The notes: a model not told the origin generated them from the letters alone. DNA of 64,000 bases from Yersinia nurmii (GCF_001112925.1 NZ_CPYD01000005.1:186001-250000); one strand, 5' to 3'. Positions 46,003-58,794 are shown, counted from the first letter of the stretch. Numbers and translations are program-made.

Positions 46003-46991
46003 GGCGTCGCCCTTACCGCTGGCGCATTCGCCGGAGGCGGATTCAAACTGGCTGGCGCCGGTGGGCCGACCATTTCGCTGGCGCTTGGCAATACCTGAGG
46101 CATCATCTGCATCAGGCGCTCATTAGCCACCCGATGGACTTCATTCGGCGGCAACGGTAAATCGCCATTACGATCCGCGCCCCACAGCAACAGCAGATAA
46201 CGCAGACGCTGTAAATCGGCCATTGGACGAGCCTGAATCACGGTATAAGCGCGCTGATTATCGACTTTAACCGAAGAAACCACTGCCACCGGATAACCTT
46301 CTGGGAAGCGTCCGCCGAGGCCAGATGTCACTAAAACATCACCGACACGAATATCAGTATTGCTTGGCAAATGTTCGAGCAATAAGTCGTCGCTACAGCC
46401 GCCACCGGCAGCAATAACGCGAATATCATTACGCAAGACTTGAATCGGTAGCGCGTGGGATGCATCGCATATCAACAGCACACGGCTGGTGAATTTGCTG
46501 ACAGCCACCACCTGCCCGACCACGCCTTTATCACTGATCACCGGCTGGCCTTCATACACGCCATTATCGGTGCCTTTATCGATCACAACCTGATCGCTAT
46601 AAGGATCGGTGCCGCTGGAAATAACCTGCGTCACCATTTTTTGTTCGTCCTGACGCAGCGGCGATCCGAGTAACTCGCGCAGACGTGAGTTTTCCTGCTT
46701 AAACTGGCCAAGCAATTGTAGATCGGTATTTTTAAGCAACAGTTCCTGACGTAACGCACGATTTTCCAGCTCAAGCTGTTGGCGCGTTGCGATGGTTTCT
46801 GAAACGCTGTCTAAAACTTTACGTGGCCCATTGGCCAGAAAATAGAAGGGGCTAACTGCAGTGTCCATATAGGTACGAATTTTAACGAACGTACCAAGCC
46901 GGCTATCGACAATAACCAGCGCAATGGCTGCAAGAACGGCGAAGAAAAGTCGCAGTTGCAGGGATGGACCCCGGCTAAAAATCGGCTTCAT
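45999..46991 (-). CDS. mreC: cell shape-determining protein MreC
   Basis: MreC (330 residues) has a single N-terminal membrane helix (about 14-30), a coiled coil (about 65-105) and a periplasmic beta-barrel part ([15 protein letters not shown]). Its tail is proline/alanine-rich. It scaffolds the elongasome in the periplasm. A hairpin separates it from mreB by 90 nt, probably lowering mreCD relative to mreB. Confidence 0.96.
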   Translation of the reverse strand: MKPIFSRGPSLQLRLFFAVLAAIALVIVDSRLGTFVKIRTYMDTAVSPFYFLANGPRKVLDSVSETIATRQQLELENRALRQELLLKNTDLQLLGQFKQENSRLRELLGSPLRQDEQKMVTQVISSGTDPYSDQVVIDKGTDNGVYEGQPVISDKGVVGQVVAVSKFTSRVLLICDASHALPIQVLRNDIRVIAAGGGCSDDLLLEHLPSNTDIRVGDVLVTSGLGGRFPEGYPVAVVSSVKVDNQRAYTVIQARPMADLQRLRYLLLLWGADRNGDLPLPPNEVHRVANERLMQMMPQVLPSASEMVGPPAPASLNPPPANAPAVRATP

Positions 46992-47015
46992 AAATTATGC
47001 GTATTCCTCGACAAC

Positions 47016-47075
47016 AAAAAGGAGGCACTAAACCTGATGATGCAATACCTTCATCCGATCCAGCCCTCCTTTTTT
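47016..47075 (-). terminator. terminator/attenuator between mreB and mreC
   Basis: AAAAAGGAGG (47016-47025) pairs with CCTCC plus six T residues (47065-47075), with an inner GATGA/TCATC hairpin in the 39-base loop. On the minus strand it lies just past the mreB stop and ends in T5, fitting partial termination before mreCD. Confidence 0.6.
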
Positions 47076-47081
47076 GGCTGA

Positions 47082-48463
<1,382 letters not shown>

Positions 48464-50380
48464 CTACGAATATTTTTTCTGCTCAGGGTTCAAAAGCATC
48501 GGCGCAGCAAAAAAGTTACCCTGTCCGCCATAAACCCCTTTCTGTAGCAGCGTTTCCCATTCTTCCCTGGTCACCACTTCTGCAGCAAAAACTTTAACAT
48601 TCGTACCGGCACAGGCACCAGTAAGACTTTGCACAAATAGCTGATTTTCAAGGCGGACATCAATACTTCTTACTAATCCCGGATGTAACTTAATCATTTC
48701 CACCCGTAAAGACTTAATATAAGAGGTACTGACCACCGTCAATCCGGCCTGCGAAACCATCAATCTACAGCCTAACCCCAATAACAATCGAATCACCGGG
48801 CGTAAGGCCTCAATGTGTTGGCAGACATCAGCCTCAGCCAATTCAAAGATAATCCGCTGACGGTAACTTTTCCGGCACTGTAATAAGGTATCCCGTAGCC
48901 AACGCTTAAAGGAACGTTGCAATAATGAATCAACGCTTATGGAAAATGCCAGCGTTTCATCCGGCCACAGCGCCAATAAAGGAATTATCCGACCTATTTT
49001 CTGTCGATCATAACGTTCGGCCAACCCGAGCAAACGCACCAACGGAGTAAACTCCGCCGCTATCAGCTCTTGTTCGCCATCAAATATCCGGCTGATGATT
49101 TCACGGTGATGAATTGTTCCATCACAGGTAATGACCGGCTTCTGATACAGCCTAGGGCCACCGTTAACCAGCGTTTTTTCCAGCAATGTTCGCCACTTAA
49201 CGCTACCGCGTCCTTTCTCCGGCACCTGATTATCATAGACATACCAGCTATTGCCCCCATACAACGCCGCATTTTTGGTAGCTTGTCCAGCATTATCCAT
49301 AATTTGTTCCGCCGCCTGCCCATGGCGATAGGCCACGATACCAATATTAAGCAAAGCGTCGCGATCGATAATCTGCGGCGCTGGCATAGCGCCAGCCACA
49401 TGAACCAACTGTGCCGCCATCACATCGGCGTCTTTCAGCGTTTTATGCGGTAATAAAATGGCAAAATCGCTGTTGGCGTAGTGGGCTAGCAGAGCGGAAG
49501 GATAACGGTCGACAAAAGTGGAAAGTAGATTCACCATCGAATGCATCAATTCCTGCACCCGCGATTTGTCGTAAATCTCGCTTAACGCATCAAAATCGGG
49601 TAAGTGCACCATCATCACTACGCCGTGGGCACCAGGCTCTTCGAGCTGGGTAGTGAGCTGATTATCAAAAAACAGCGCGTTATTCAGGCCGGTTTTAGCG
49701 TCCTGCGCGGCATAGGAGCGAATCAAAGTATCCAATTGGCTGCGTTCTTCACGCATTTCCGCCAAATCCAGTAGCAAACGGTCGAGAGCATGGCTGGCAT
49801 AAGGCGGCCACTCATGAGTTTCACCGCGCAGTACATTCTCACGCTCGCCGTTGAGAATACGTCGCGCCCGGTTTTCCAGTTGCTCCTCACCTGCCGTTTG
49901 TTCCCGCAGCCAGCGAAAACTTAAAAACAGAATGACCGCCATCATGACCACCGCCAACGACAAAATCACCGCCGCATACATCGAACGGGTGTAACTGGTG
50001 AGTGGATCGATATAAGTCAGCCGCATCGAACTGCCAGGCTGCTGTAATAATGGAAGAGACAGTTCGCGATAACCGCTATTGGTATCCCAGGCGGTATAAG
50101 TAGGAGGAACGTTCAAATAAAACAATTGATGCTGCGAATTTTCAACGCTGATTTCAACCACACCAATAGCGCCCATCATCAAAGGCAACCAGCTACGCGG
50201 AACTTCGGGTGGGTCGGTCAGTAAGGATTGGTCGTACGCGGTTACGATAGTATTAAGGCGATGTTCCATTTTTTTCTGGCATAAGTAGAAAAAACTGAAC
50301 GTACTCCCTAACAACATTAAACACATGGCCATTACGACCAGTAATGCCATAAACGCAGAAAGTTTGGTTGTAAATCGCAT
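48464..50380 (-). CDS. csrD: RNase E specificity factor CsrD
   Basis: CsrD (638 residues) targets the small RNAs CsrB and CsrC for RNase E decay, so it controls the carbon storage regulator CsrA. It has two N-terminal membrane helices (about 8-30 and 130-155) around a periplasmic loop, a HAMP-like linker, a degenerate GGDEF domain (HYANSDFAIL in place of GGDEF) and a degenerate EAL domain (FELAEAD in place of EAL). It is therefore not a c-di-GMP enzyme, matching the known CsrD. Confidence 0.93.
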   Translation of the reverse strand: MRFTTKLSAFMALLVVMAMCLMLLGSTFSFFYLCQKKMEHRLNTIVTAYDQSLLTDPPEVPRSWLPLMMGAIGVVEISVENSQHQLFYLNVPPTYTAWDTNSGYRELSLPLLQQPGSSMRLTYIDPLTSYTRSMYAAVILSLAVVMMAVILFLSFRWLREQTAGEEQLENRARRILNGERENVLRGETHEWPPYASHALDRLLLDLAEMREERSQLDTLIRSYAAQDAKTGLNNALFFDNQLTTQLEEPGAHGVVMMVHLPDFDALSEIYDKSRVQELMHSMVNLLSTFVDRYPSALLAHYANSDFAILLPHKTLKDADVMAAQLVHVAGAMPAPQIIDRDALLNIGIVAYRHGQAAEQIMDNAGQATKNAALYGGNSWYVYDNQVPEKGRGSVKWRTLLEKTLVNGGPRLYQKPVITCDGTIHHREIISRIFDGEQELIAAEFTPLVRLLGLAERYDRQKIGRIIPLLALWPDETLAFSISVDSLLQRSFKRWLRDTLLQCRKSYRQRIIFELAEADVCQHIEALRPVIRLLLGLGCRLMVSQAGLTVVSTSYIKSLRVEMIKLHPGLVRSIDVRLENQLFVQSLTGACAGTNVKVFAAEVVTREEWETLLQKGVYGGQGNFFAAPMLLNPEQKKYS

Positions 50381-50700
50381 CCCTCAGCCTTGCCTACCGC
50401 AGTTAAATGGAAAGTATTCCTCACTCCTTTTGGGCGGGTACTATATGACAAAACCGGCCACAGACGCTGGTTTTTTAATGTCTTATACGACAAAAACACA
50501 ATTTTTTACGAAATTCGCCGCCGTTGCCTCATCCTTACCCTGCATAAAGCATAGTCACTGATATAAGCATCGAGGCCAAATTTGTCCTTGGTCAGTCTTC
50601 GGGCTTGATGTTACCGGTATATTCACCCAACCTGATTAATACGAATTTTTCGATCGCCATGAGTCGATCATTGTTAACGGCACTTTTTAGGGAGCCTCTA
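50381..50700. promoter_or_regulatory. csrD/acuI divergent intergenic region
   Basis: This 320 bp region between csrD (-) and acuI (+) must hold both promoters. No gene or strong repeat is seen. The frame of acuI stays open upstream to 50605, which is not coding by start and family length. Confidence 0.4.
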
Positions 50701-51678
50701 ATGCGCGCACTGTTACTCGAACAGCACGATGGCAAAACCTTGGCCAGCGTCCGTGATATTTCACCGGAACAACTGCCAGCGGGTGAAGTCACGGTTGATA
50801 TCAGTTGGTCTAGCCTGAACTACAAAGATGCGCTGGCGATCACCGGCAAAGGCAAAATCATTCGTCAGTTCCCTATGGTGCCGGGCATTGATTTCGCCGG
50901 AACCATTCACAGCAGCGAAGATCCGCGTTTTCACATTGGCCAGTCGGTATTGCTGACCGGTTGGGGCGTAGGCGAAAACCATTGGGGCGGGCTGGCAGAA
51001 CAGGCGCGGGTTCACGGTGAATGGCTGGTTCCGCTCCCCGCAGGTCTAGATGCGCGTAAAGCGATGATTATTGGCACCGCCGGTTTCACTGCGATGCTGT
51101 GCGTGATGGCGCTGGAAGAAGGCGGAGTCACCCCAGAAAGCGGCGAAATTGTGGTTACCGGTGCCAGCGGTGGCGTGGGCAGTACTGCGATTGCTCTGCT
51201 TTCAGCTCTGGGTTATCAGGTAGCCGCTATCAGTGGCCGTGAAGCTAATAACGACTATTTACTGTCACTCGGAGCCAAACGGGTTCTCCCGCGTAGCGAT
51301 TTCAGCGATGCATCTCGTCCGTTGGAAAAACAGCTGTGGGCTGGCGCTATTGATACCGTCGGCGACACTTTGCTAGCCAAAGTGCTGGCACAGATGAACT
51401 ATAACTCTACCGTCGCCGCCTGCGGTCTGGCCGGGGGTTATAAACTGCCCACCACGGTAATGCCTTTTATTCTGCGTAACGTGCGTTTACAAGGTGTGGA
51501 TTCTGTTATGACACCGCAACTGCGCCGTCGGGCTGCCTGGGACCGTCTATTGAAAACGCTGCCAGAAAGCTACTATCAACAGGCCGGACGTGAAATTACG
51601 CTAGAGCAGGCTCCTGCGGTCGCAGCCGAACTGATGGAAAATCAGGTTACTGGCCGAACCTTGGTTAAGGTCCGCTAA
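50701..51678 (+). CDS. acuI: acrylyl-CoA reductase AcuI (YhdH)
   Basis: AcuI (325 residues) is an NADPH-dependent medium-chain reductase of the quinone oxidoreductase type that converts toxic acrylyl-CoA to propionyl-CoA. It has SSLNYKDALAITGKGKIIR at the active site and VTGASGGVGSTAIALLSALGY for NADPH. ATG 50701 follows AGGGAG. The zinc-binding residues of the wider family are absent, as expected. Confidence 0.93.
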   Translation: MRALLLEQHDGKTLASVRDISPEQLPAGEVTVDISWSSLNYKDALAITGKGKIIRQFPMVPGIDFAGTIHSSEDPRFHIGQSVLLTGWGVGENHWGGLAEQARVHGEWLVPLPAGLDARKAMIIGTAGFTAMLCVMALEEGGVTPESGEIVVTGASGGVGSTAIALLSALGYQVAAISGREANNDYLLSLGAKRVLPRSDFSDASRPLEKQLWAGAIDTVGDTLLAKVLAQMNYNSTVAACGLAGGYKLPTTVMPFILRNVRLQGVDSVMTPQLRRRAAWDRLLKTLPESYYQQAGREITLEQAPAVAAELMENQVTGRTLVKVR

Positions 51679-51707
51679 TTAGCCCGTTAAAATAGTGCCA
51701 TTTCACC

Positions 51708-51728
51708 GGGCGGACGATTCGTTCGCCC
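51708..51728 (+). terminator. hairpin after acuI
   Basis: GGGCGgAC and GTtCGCCC form a stem over a short loop about 30 nt past the acuI stop. The T-run is poor, so termination is uncertain. Confidence 0.35.
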
Positions 51729-51839
51729 AATCTCAGAAATTTCATATTTTCCGCTAACCTCTCGCTTTTACAACCTTTTCACACCATGCTTTATTCCATT
51801 ACGGTCAGTATGACTTTCTCTGCCCGATGGAGTAATCAC

Positions 51840-52841
51840 ATGAGCAAACAACGCAAATTAACCGAATCTGACGTCACGCCGGAAGGCGTGTTTTATCAAC
51901 GGCGTAAAGTGCTACAAGCGCTGGGTATTACCGCTGCCAGTCTGGCACTACCGGTTTCGGCTCAGGCCGATCTGTTGGCCTGGTTTAAAGGTAAAGAGCT
52001 GCCCAAAGCACCGGCAGGCAAGCCACTCACCTTCAGTAAGCCGCCAGCCTATCATCCTGACTGGGAACTGACGCCGGAAGACAAAGTGACTGGCTATAAC
52101 AACTTCTACGAATTCGGCCTGGATAAAGCTGATCCGGCCGCGAACGCCGGTGGATTAAAAACCACCGATTGGCAGATTCGTATCGATGGGGACGTCGCCA
52201 AGCCAATGACGCTGAGCATCGACGATTTGCTCAAGCGCTTCCCGCTGGAAGAACGCATTTATCGGATGCGCTGCGTGGAGGCTTGGTCGATGGTGGTGCC
52301 TTGGATCGGCTTTGAACTAGGGAAACTGCTAAAGCTAGTCGAACCCACCAGCAACGCGCGCTATGTGGCGTTCCAAACCTTGTACGATCCGGATCAGATG
52401 CCGGGACAGAAAGATCGCTTTGTTGGCGGCGGGTTGAAATATCCCTATGTAGAAGGTTTGCGATTAGATGAAGCGATGCATCCGCTGGCCTTTATGACGC
52501 TCGGTGTGTACGGTAAAACGTTACCGCCACAGAACGGCGCGCCGCTGCGTTTGATTACGCCGTGGAAATACGGTTTTAAAGGCATTAAATCTATCGTTCA
52601 TATTCGACTCACTCGCGAACAGCCACCAACGACCTGGAATCTCAGCGCGCCGAACGAGTACGGTTTCTACGCTAACGTGAATCCAAATGTGGATCATCCA
52701 CGCTGGTCGCAGGCTACCGAACGCTTTATCGGTTCCGGCGGGATTTTAGACGTTAAGCGCCAGCCAACCCGGCTATTTAACGGCTATGCCGATCAGGTGG
52801 CTTCGCTGTATCGCGGCATGGATTTGCGGGAGAACTTTTAA
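51840..52841 (+). CDS. msrP: periplasmic methionine sulfoxide reductase MsrP (YedY)
   Basis: MsrP (333 residues) is a molybdopterin enzyme that repairs methionine sulfoxide in periplasmic proteins. The Tat signal has the twin arginine in [11 protein letters not shown] (residues 21-22) and cleavage near AQAD. The molybdenum ligand is Cys145 in [17 protein letters not shown] 51840 follows GGAG; the frame start at 51786 lacks the family N-terminus. Its stop overlaps the start of msrQ by one base, and MsrQ supplies electrons. Confidence 0.96.
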   Translation: MSKQRKLTESDVTPEGVFYQRRKVLQALGITAASLALPVSAQADLLAWFKGKELPKAPAGKPLTFSKPPAYHPDWELTPEDKVTGYNNFYEFGLDKADPAANAGGLKTTDWQIRIDGDVAKPMTLSIDDLLKRFPLEERIYRMRCVEAWSMVVPWIGFELGKLLKLVEPTSNARYVAFQTLYDPDQMPGQKDRFVGGGLKYPYVEGLRLDEAMHPLAFMTLGVYGKTLPPQNGAPLRLITPWKYGFKGIKSIVHIRLTREQPPTTWNLSAPNEYGFYANVNPNVDHPRWSQATERFIGSGGILDVKRQPTRLFNGYADQVASLYRGMDLRENF

Positions 52842-53440
52842 TGCGGCTGAGCCTGAAACAGGTTAAATGGTTGAAAGTGGCAATCTGGCTGGCAGCCTCA
52901 TTGCCCTTCTTCTGGCTAATTTTATCCATCGATCAGGGCTGGTTCAGCGCCGACCCGTCCAAAGACATTCAGCATTTTACCGGACGCATGACCCTCAAGC
53001 TGCTGCTGGCCACGCTGTTGGTGACGCCGCTGGCTCGCTATGGCAAGCAACCGCTGCTAATGCGCTGTCGCCGTCTGTTGGGAGTATGGTGTTTTGCCTG
53101 GGGAACCCTGCATTTAGCCAGTTATTCGATATTAGAATTGGGGCTATCCAATATCGGTTTGCTGGGGAAAGAATTAGTTACCCGGCCCTATTTAACTTTA
53201 GGGATTATTAGCTGGCTATTACTGCTCGCACTAGCAGTTACATCGACACAGTGGGCACAGCGAAAAATGGGACCTAACTGGCAAAAATTGCATAATTTCG
53301 TTTATCTCATCGCCATCTTGGCACCGATTCACTATCTTTGGTCGGTCAAAACTTTATCACCCTTGCCGATAATTTACGCAATCGCAGCAATTATTTTGTT
53401 AGCACTGCGTTATAAAAAATTTCGCCAATGGTGCCGCTAA
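52841..53440 (+). CDS. msrQ: haem-binding membrane subunit MsrQ (YedZ)
   Basis: MsrQ (199 residues) is an inner-membrane b-type cytochrome with about six hydrophobic segments that passes electrons to MsrP. Candidate haem histidines are in [23 protein letters not shown] and [10 protein letters not shown]. It is coupled to msrP by a one-base overlap. Confidence 0.95.
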   Translation: MRLSLKQVKWLKVAIWLAASLPFFWLILSIDQGWFSADPSKDIQHFTGRMTLKLLLATLLVTPLARYGKQPLLMRCRRLLGVWCFAWGTLHLASYSILELGLSNIGLLGKELVTRPYLTLGIISWLLLLALAVTSTQWAQRKMGPNWQKLHNFVYLIAILAPIHYLWSVKTLSPLPIIYAIAAIILLALRYKKFRQWCR

Positions 53441-53681
53441 ATGCTGGGACTTCACCCTGTTCTACCCCAGATAATCCGTTAGGCTTTGTATACTTCATCA
53501 TATTTCTTATTGAATATCTTCGCTGATAAGACCAGTATTTAGCTGCTAATTGCTACGATATCATTATAATGCTCCACCTTAGTTCCGATCGTTGTGGTAA
53601 TTTCACCGTTAACAGGTGACAAATCGGTGGCATCAGGCTATTTTTGACGATGATGAACTAATTGCCGGAGATACCAGCATA

Positions 53682-54134
53682 ATGGCGGACAAGTTTCACA
53701 TTTTGCTTCTGAACGGCCCGAACTTAAATCTGCTTGGCTCTCGCGAGCCAGAAAAGTATGGTTACACCACGCTGGCAGAGATTGTTAACGGGTTGGAGAC
53801 ACAGGCTCAGAATTTGGGTGTTGCGTTATCCCATCTGCAATCCAATGCAGAACATGCGCTGATAGACAGAATTCATCAGGCTCGGGGCAACACTGATTTC
53901 ATCCTGATTAACCCGGCGGCGTTTACGCATACCAGTGTCGCTTTACGCGATGCCCTGTTAGGCGTTCAGATCCCGTTTATCGAGATCCATCTGTCTAACG
54001 TGCATGCTCGGGAGCCTTTCCGTCACCATTCATATCTCTCCGATATTGCGGTTGGCGTGATCTGCGGACTCGGCGCAGACGGCTACAACTTTGCTTTACA
54101 GGCAGCGGTCAATCGCTTGTCAAAATCCAATTAA
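53682..54134 (+). CDS. aroQ: 3-dehydroquinate dehydratase, type II
   Basis: AroQ (150 residues) dehydrates 3-dehydroquinate in the shikimate pathway. It has [21 protein letters not shown] with the catalytic tyrosine, [16 protein letters not shown] and [17 protein letters not shown] with the catalytic histidine. ATG 53682 is the standard N-terminus; the frame start at 53616 is not. It lies 31 nt before accB, a neighbourhood seen in many gammaproteobacteria. Confidence 0.95.
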   Translation: MADKFHILLLNGPNLNLLGSREPEKYGYTTLAEIVNGLETQAQNLGVALSHLQSNAEHALIDRIHQARGNTDFILINPAAFTHTSVALRDALLGVQIPFIEIHLSNVHAREPFRHHSYLSDIAVGVICGLGADGYNFALQAAVNRLSKSN

Positions 54135-54165
54135 TTGCAACGCAAAAGAGTACGGAATCACACTC

Positions 54166-54630
54166 ATGGATATTCGTAAAATCAAGAAACTGATCGAACT
54201 GGTAGAAGAATCTGGCATTTCCGAGCTGGAGATTTCAGAAGGTGAAGAATCAGTACGTATCAGTCGTGCTACAGCCGCACCAAGCTACCCAATGATGCAA
54301 CAGCCTTATGCTTTTGCCGCGCCACAGCAGCCAGCATTGGCTAACGCTGTAGCACCGGCACCGGCTGCTGAAGCCGCTGCACCTGCAGCCATCAGTGGTC
54401 ACATCGTGCGCTCCCCAATGGTGGGTACTTTCTACCGCACCCCGAGCCCAGATGCTAAATCCTTCATCGAAGTAGGTCAGAAAGTTTCTGCTGGTGATAC
54501 CCTTTGCATCGTTGAAGCGATGAAAATGATGAACCAAATCGAGGCAGACAAATCCGGTACTATCAAGGCCATTCTGGTCGAGAACGGTCAACCGGTTGAA
54601 TTCGACGAGCCTCTTGTCGTCATCGAATAA
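54166..54630 (+). CDS. accB: biotin carboxyl carrier protein AccB
   Basis: AccB (154 residues) carries biotin on Lys120 in VEAMKMMNQ for acetyl-CoA carboxylase, the first step of fatty acid synthesis. The N-terminal domain (1-37) precedes an Ala/Pro linker (about 38-75) and the biotinyl domain (77-154). ATG 54166 is the known start. accC follows after 11 nt. Confidence 0.98.
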   Translation: MDIRKIKKLIELVEESGISELEISEGEESVRISRATAAPSYPMMQQPYAFAAPQQPALANAVAPAPAAEAAAPAAISGHIVRSPMVGTFYRTPSPDAKSFIEVGQKVSAGDTLCIVEAMKMMNQIEADKSGTIKAILVENGQPVEFDEPLVVIE

Positions 54631-54641
54631 CGAGGCGTTCC

Positions 54642-55991
54642 ATGCTTGATAAAATCGTTATCGCTAACCGCGGTGAGATCGCGCTACGTATTCTGCGAGC
54701 TTGTAAAGAGCTGGGCATCAAAACCGTAGCCGTTCACTCCTCTGCGGACCGCGATCTAAAACACGTTCTGTTGGCTGACGAAACCGTGTGTATCGGTCCG
54801 GCAGCTTCAGTCAAAAGCTATCTGAACATTCCTGCGATCATTTCAGCAGCAGAAATCACCGGTGCGGTGGCTATTCACCCTGGTTATGGTTTCCTGTCCG
54901 AAAACGCAGACTTTGCCGAGCAGGTAGAGCGTTCAGGTTTCATCTTTATCGGTCCTCGTGCCGAAACCATTCGTCTGATGGGCGACAAGGTTTCCGCAAT
55001 CAGCGCCATGAAGAAAGCCGGTGTACCTTGCGTACCGGGTTCTGACGGCCCGCTGAGCGACGACACCACGCAAAACAAAGCTTTCGCCAAACGCATCGGT
55101 TATCCGGTGATCATCAAGGCGTCCGGCGGCGGCGGCGGTCGTGGTATGCGCGTAGTGCGTAACGACAAAGATCTGGAAGAATCCATTAACATGACTCGTG
55201 CGGAAGCCAAAGCGGCTTTCAACAACGACATGGTTTACATGGAAAAATACCTTGAGAATCCGCGCCATATCGAAATTCAGATTTTGGCAGACGGTCAAGG
55301 TAACGCGATTTATCTGGCTGAACGCGACTGCTCTATGCAGCGTCGTCACCAGAAAGTGGTTGAAGAAGCGCCAGCACCGGGCATCACCAGCGAAATGCGT
55401 CGTTATATCGGCGAACGCTGTGCAAAAGCCTGTGTGGAAATCGGCTACCGCGGCGCAGGTACTTTCGAGTTCCTGTATGAAAACGGAGAGTTCTATTTCA
55501 TCGAAATGAACACCCGTATTCAGGTTGAGCATCCGGTTACCGAAATGATTACCGGCGTCGATTTGATCAAAGAACAGCTACGCATCGCGGCAGGCCAACC
55601 TCTCTCCATCAAACAGGATGAAGTGAAGGTTCAGGGCCATGCGGTCGAATGTCGTATCAACGCCGAAGATCCAAATACCTTCCTGCCAAGTCCGGGTAAA
55701 ATTACCCGTTTCCATGCGCCGGGCGGCTTTGGTGTTCGTTGGGAATCTCATATCTACGCTGGCTATACCGTGCCTCCGTACTACGATTCCATGATCGGCA
55801 AGCTGATCACTTACGGTGAAAACCGTGACGTGGCAATTTCCCGCATGAAAAATGCTCTGGCGGAGCTGATCATCGATGGCATCAAAACCAACGTTGAACT
55901 GCAACAGCGCATTATGAATGACGAAAACTTCCAGCACGGTGGCACCAATATCCACTATCTGGAGAAAAAACTTGGGTTGCAAGAAACCTGA
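54642..55991 (+). CDS. accC: biotin carboxylase AccC
   Basis: AccC (449 residues) carboxylates biotin on AccB using ATP and bicarbonate. It has the N-terminal [17 protein letters not shown], the ATP-grasp glycine loop [14 protein letters not shown], the catalytic [16 protein letters not shown] and the C-terminal domain. It forms the accBC operon. Confidence 0.98.
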   Translation: MLDKIVIANRGEIALRILRACKELGIKTVAVHSSADRDLKHVLLADETVCIGPAASVKSYLNIPAIISAAEITGAVAIHPGYGFLSENADFAEQVERSGFIFIGPRAETIRLMGDKVSAISAMKKAGVPCVPGSDGPLSDDTTQNKAFAKRIGYPVIIKASGGGGGRGMRVVRNDKDLEESINMTRAEAKAAFNNDMVYMEKYLENPRHIEIQILADGQGNAIYLAERDCSMQRRHQKVVEEAPAPGITSEMRRYIGERCAKACVEIGYRGAGTFEFLYENGEFYFIEMNTRIQVEHPVTEMITGVDLIKEQLRIAAGQPLSIKQDEVKVQGHAVECRINAEDPNTFLPSPGKITRFHAPGGFGVRWESHIYAGYTVPPYYDSMIGKLITYGENRDVAISRMKNALAELIIDGIKTNVELQQRIMNDENFQHGGTNIHYLEKKLGLQET

Positions 55992-56133
55992 TTTTATTTC
56001 GCCTGAAAATCAAGGCCGGTTAATACCGGCCTTTTTTATTTTCTGATCAAACAGGGCTAGGCAAACGCCGCGCTTGCCGTAAAATCCCCTACCCTTGTTA
56101 AACTCAGAACCGTCAATACCCACGGGAGAATGA

Positions 56134-56376
56134 ATGGACACGAGATTTGTTCAAGCCCACAAAGAAGCGCGCTGGGCCTTTGGTCTGACTCTGGCCTATC
56201 TGGTCGGCTGGTTATTGTGCGCCTATTTTCCTGGCGATGTGCCGGGGATGACCGGGTTACCCGCCTGGTTTGAAATGGCCTGTCTGGCCCTGCCACTGCT
56301 ATTTATTGTGCTGTGCTGGCTGATGGTTCGCTTTATATTCCGCGATATTCCGCTGGAGGATAGTGATGCAAACTGA
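56134..56376 (+). CDS. yhdT: small membrane protein YhdT
   Basis: YhdT (80 residues) has two hydrophobic helices (about 14-33 and 44-70) and a conserved position before panF. Its stop overlaps the panF start by 11 nt, so the two are translationally coupled. It may assist PanF, but no function is established. Confidence 0.93.
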   Translation: MDTRFVQAHKEARWAFGLTLAYLVGWLLCAYFPGDVPGMTGLPAWFEMACLALPLLFIVLCWLMVRFIFRDIPLEDSDAN

Positions 56377-57820
56377 TGTCGTCCTGCCATTAGTTGCCTA
56401 TCTGGCATTGGTTTTTGGCCTTTCTATTTATGCATACACCCGGCGACAGACCGGTAATTTCCTCAACGAATACTTCATCGGCAACCGTTCGATGGGGGGA
56501 TTCGTGTTGGCGATGACTCTGACCGCCACCTATATCAGCGCCAGTTCATTTATCGGCGGGCCGGGGGCAGCCTATAAATACGGCCTCGGCTGGGTATTAC
56601 TGGCGATGATTCAGTTGCCAGCGGTATGGCTATCGCTAGGCGTACTGGGTAAGAAGTTTGCGATTCTGGCTCGTCGTTATAACGCCGTAACTCTGAATGA
56701 CATGCTGTACGCACGCTATCAAAGTCGTTTACTGGTGTGGCTAGCCAGCCTGAGCCTGTTGGTCGCCTTTGTCGGTGCCATGACGGTGCAGTTTATCGGC
56801 GGAGCGCGTTTGCTGGAAACCGCAGCGGGTATTCCCTACGACACTGGGCTGCTGATCTTTGGCGTTAGTATCGCACTCTATACCTCCTTCGGCGGTTTTC
56901 GCGCCAGCGTATTGAATGATGCGCTGCAAGGGCTGGTGATGCTGGTAGGAACCATTTTACTGCTGATTGCGGTGGTTCACGCCGCCGGCGGCCTGCATAA
57001 AGCGGTCGATACGCTACAAAACATCGATCCGGCGCTGGTTTCACCGCAAGGTGGCGACGGAATCCTCGATTTGCCGTTTATGGCGTCGTTCTGGATTCTG
57101 GTGTGCTTCGGCGTCATTGGCCTGCCCCATACAGCAGTACGTTGCATTTCCTATCGAGATAGCAAAGCAGTGCACCGTGGCATTATTCTGGGCACCATTG
57201 TGGTGGCGATTCTGATGTTTGGTATGCATTTGGCTGGCGCATTGGGCCGGGCAATTCTGCCGGATCTGAAAATTCCGGATCAAGTTATCCCTACGCTGAT
57301 GATTACGGTGCTACCCCCGTTTGCAGCTGGGATCTTCCTCGCCGCGCCTATGGCGGCCATTATGTCGACCATCAATGCTCAGCTATTGCAGTCTTCCGCT
57401 ACCATCGTCAAAGATTTGTACCTGAATTTCCGTCCGGAACAGATCAAAAACGAGCGTAAGCTGGCTCGTATTTCCAGTATGGCCACGCTGGTTCTCGGCC
57501 TGCTGTTATTGCTGGCAGCCTGGCGTCCGCCGGAAATGATTATCTGGCTGAATCTATTGGCCTTTGGCGGTCTGGAAGCCGTATTCCTCTGGCCGCTGGT
57601 TCTGGGGCTATATTGGGAACGCGCTAACGCTCACGGTGCTCTTAGCTCAATGATCGTCGGTGCGGTATGCTATACGCTACTTGCCAGTTTCGACATTAAG
57701 ATCGCCGGATTACACCCGATCGTGCCGTCACTTGTGCTGAATTTGCTGGCGTTTTATATCGGTAACCGGTTTGGCGACAGAGCGCGGGCACGACAGCCTG
57801 TGGTCGCCAACGCTGAATAA
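56366..57820 (+). CDS. panF: sodium/pantothenate symporter
   Basis: PanF (484 residues, SSS family) imports pantothenate, the coenzyme A precursor, with Na+. It has about 13 membrane segments and the family motifs TATYISASSFIGGPGAAYKYG and FLAAPMAAIMSTINAQLLQSS. ATG 56366 follows GGAGGATAGT; the GTG one codon earlier is not needed. Confidence 0.96.
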   Translation: MQTDVVLPLVAYLALVFGLSIYAYTRRQTGNFLNEYFIGNRSMGGFVLAMTLTATYISASSFIGGPGAAYKYGLGWVLLAMIQLPAVWLSLGVLGKKFAILARRYNAVTLNDMLYARYQSRLLVWLASLSLLVAFVGAMTVQFIGGARLLETAAGIPYDTGLLIFGVSIALYTSFGGFRASVLNDALQGLVMLVGTILLLIAVVHAAGGLHKAVDTLQNIDPALVSPQGGDGILDLPFMASFWILVCFGVIGLPHTAVRCISYRDSKAVHRGIILGTIVVAILMFGMHLAGALGRAILPDLKIPDQVIPTLMITVLPPFAAGIFLAAPMAAIMSTINAQLLQSSATIVKDLYLNFRPEQIKNERKLARISSMATLVLGLLLLLAAWRPPEMIIWLNLLAFGGLEAVFLWPLVLGLYWERANAHGALSSMIVGAVCYTLLASFDIKIAGLHPIVPSLVLNLLAFYIGNRFGDRARARQPVVANAE

Positions 57821-57912
57821 ATCGCTATTTAACGGTATTATTTACCGAAACCTTATTGATAAAAACCGATCCCAAAACGCTAGTTGCAGATCGGTTTTAG
57901 AAGAGAAAAGCT

Positions 57913-58794
57913 ATGCCTTGGATCCAATTAAAGTTAAACACTTCCGGTAATCAGGCCGAATCCCTCGGGGACGCGCTGGTTGAGAGTGGCGCAGTGTCTG
58001 TCACCTTCCAGGATACCCATGATAATCCGGTATTTGAGCCGCTGCCGGGGGAAACCCGTCTGTGGGGCGATACCGATGTGATTGGCCTGTACGATGCCGA
58101 AACCGACATGGCTGAAGTGATCGCTATGCTGGAATACAACCCGCAGTTAGGCAAAGGTTTCGTCCACAAGATTGAACAACTGGAAGACAAAGATTGGGAA
58201 CGTGAGTGGATGGATAATTTCCACCCAATGCGCTTTGGCGAGCGCCTGTGGATTTGCCCAAGCTGGCGCGATGTGCCAGACCCAACCGCGGTTAACGTGA
58301 TGCTCGATCCCGGTTTGGCCTTCGGTACCGGTACTCATCCCACCACCTCTCTTTGTCTACAATGGCTAGACGGACTGGATTTGGAAGGTAAAACCATCAT
58401 CGATTTCGGCTGTGGCTCCGGCATTCTGGCCATTGCGGCTCTGAAGCTGGGTGCCAGCCGCGCTATCGGCATCGATATCGATCCGCAGGCCATTCAGGCC
58501 AGCCGTGATAATGCGCAGCGCAATGGCGTTTCAGAGCGTCTGGAACTGTATCTGCCGAAAGACCAACCGGCGGATCTGTCAGCCGACGTCGTTGTCGCCA
58601 ATATTCTGGCTGGCCCACTGCGCGAACTGGCTCCGTTGATTAGCGTGCTGCCGAAAGTCGGCGGCCATTTGGGTCTGTCTGGCGTACTGGCGACCCAAGC
58701 TGCCAGCGTTGCTCAGGCTTATGAAGATAAATTCGCGCTGGACCCTGTGGCAGAGAAAGAAGAATGGTGCCGCATTACCGGCGTCAGAAAATAA
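57913..58794 (+). CDS. prmA: ribosomal protein L11 methyltransferase
   Basis: PrmA (293 residues) trimethylates ribosomal protein L11. Its N-terminal substrate-recognition domain (1-55) precedes a SAM domain with [34 protein letters not shown] and [12 protein letters not shown]. It lies 92 nt after panF in the accBC-panF-prmA-dusB cluster. Confidence 0.97.
   Translation: MPWIQLKLNTSGNQAESLGDALVESGAVSVTFQDTHDNPVFEPLPGETRLWGDTDVIGLYDAETDMAEVIAMLEYNPQLGKGFVHKIEQLEDKDWEREWMDNFHPMRFGERLWICPSWRDVPDPTAVNVMLDPGLAFGTGTHPTTSLCLQWLDGLDLEGKTIIDFGCGSGILAIAALKLGASRAIGIDIDPQAIQASRDNAQRNGVSERLELYLPKDQPADLSADVVVANILAGPLRELAPLISVLPKVGGHLGLSGVLATQAASVAQAYEDKFALDPVAEKEEWCRITGVRK

Noticed and set aside
53616-53681. 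N-terminal extension of AroQ
   Set aside because: The family starts at [14 protein letters not shown]; the upstream codons match no homologue.
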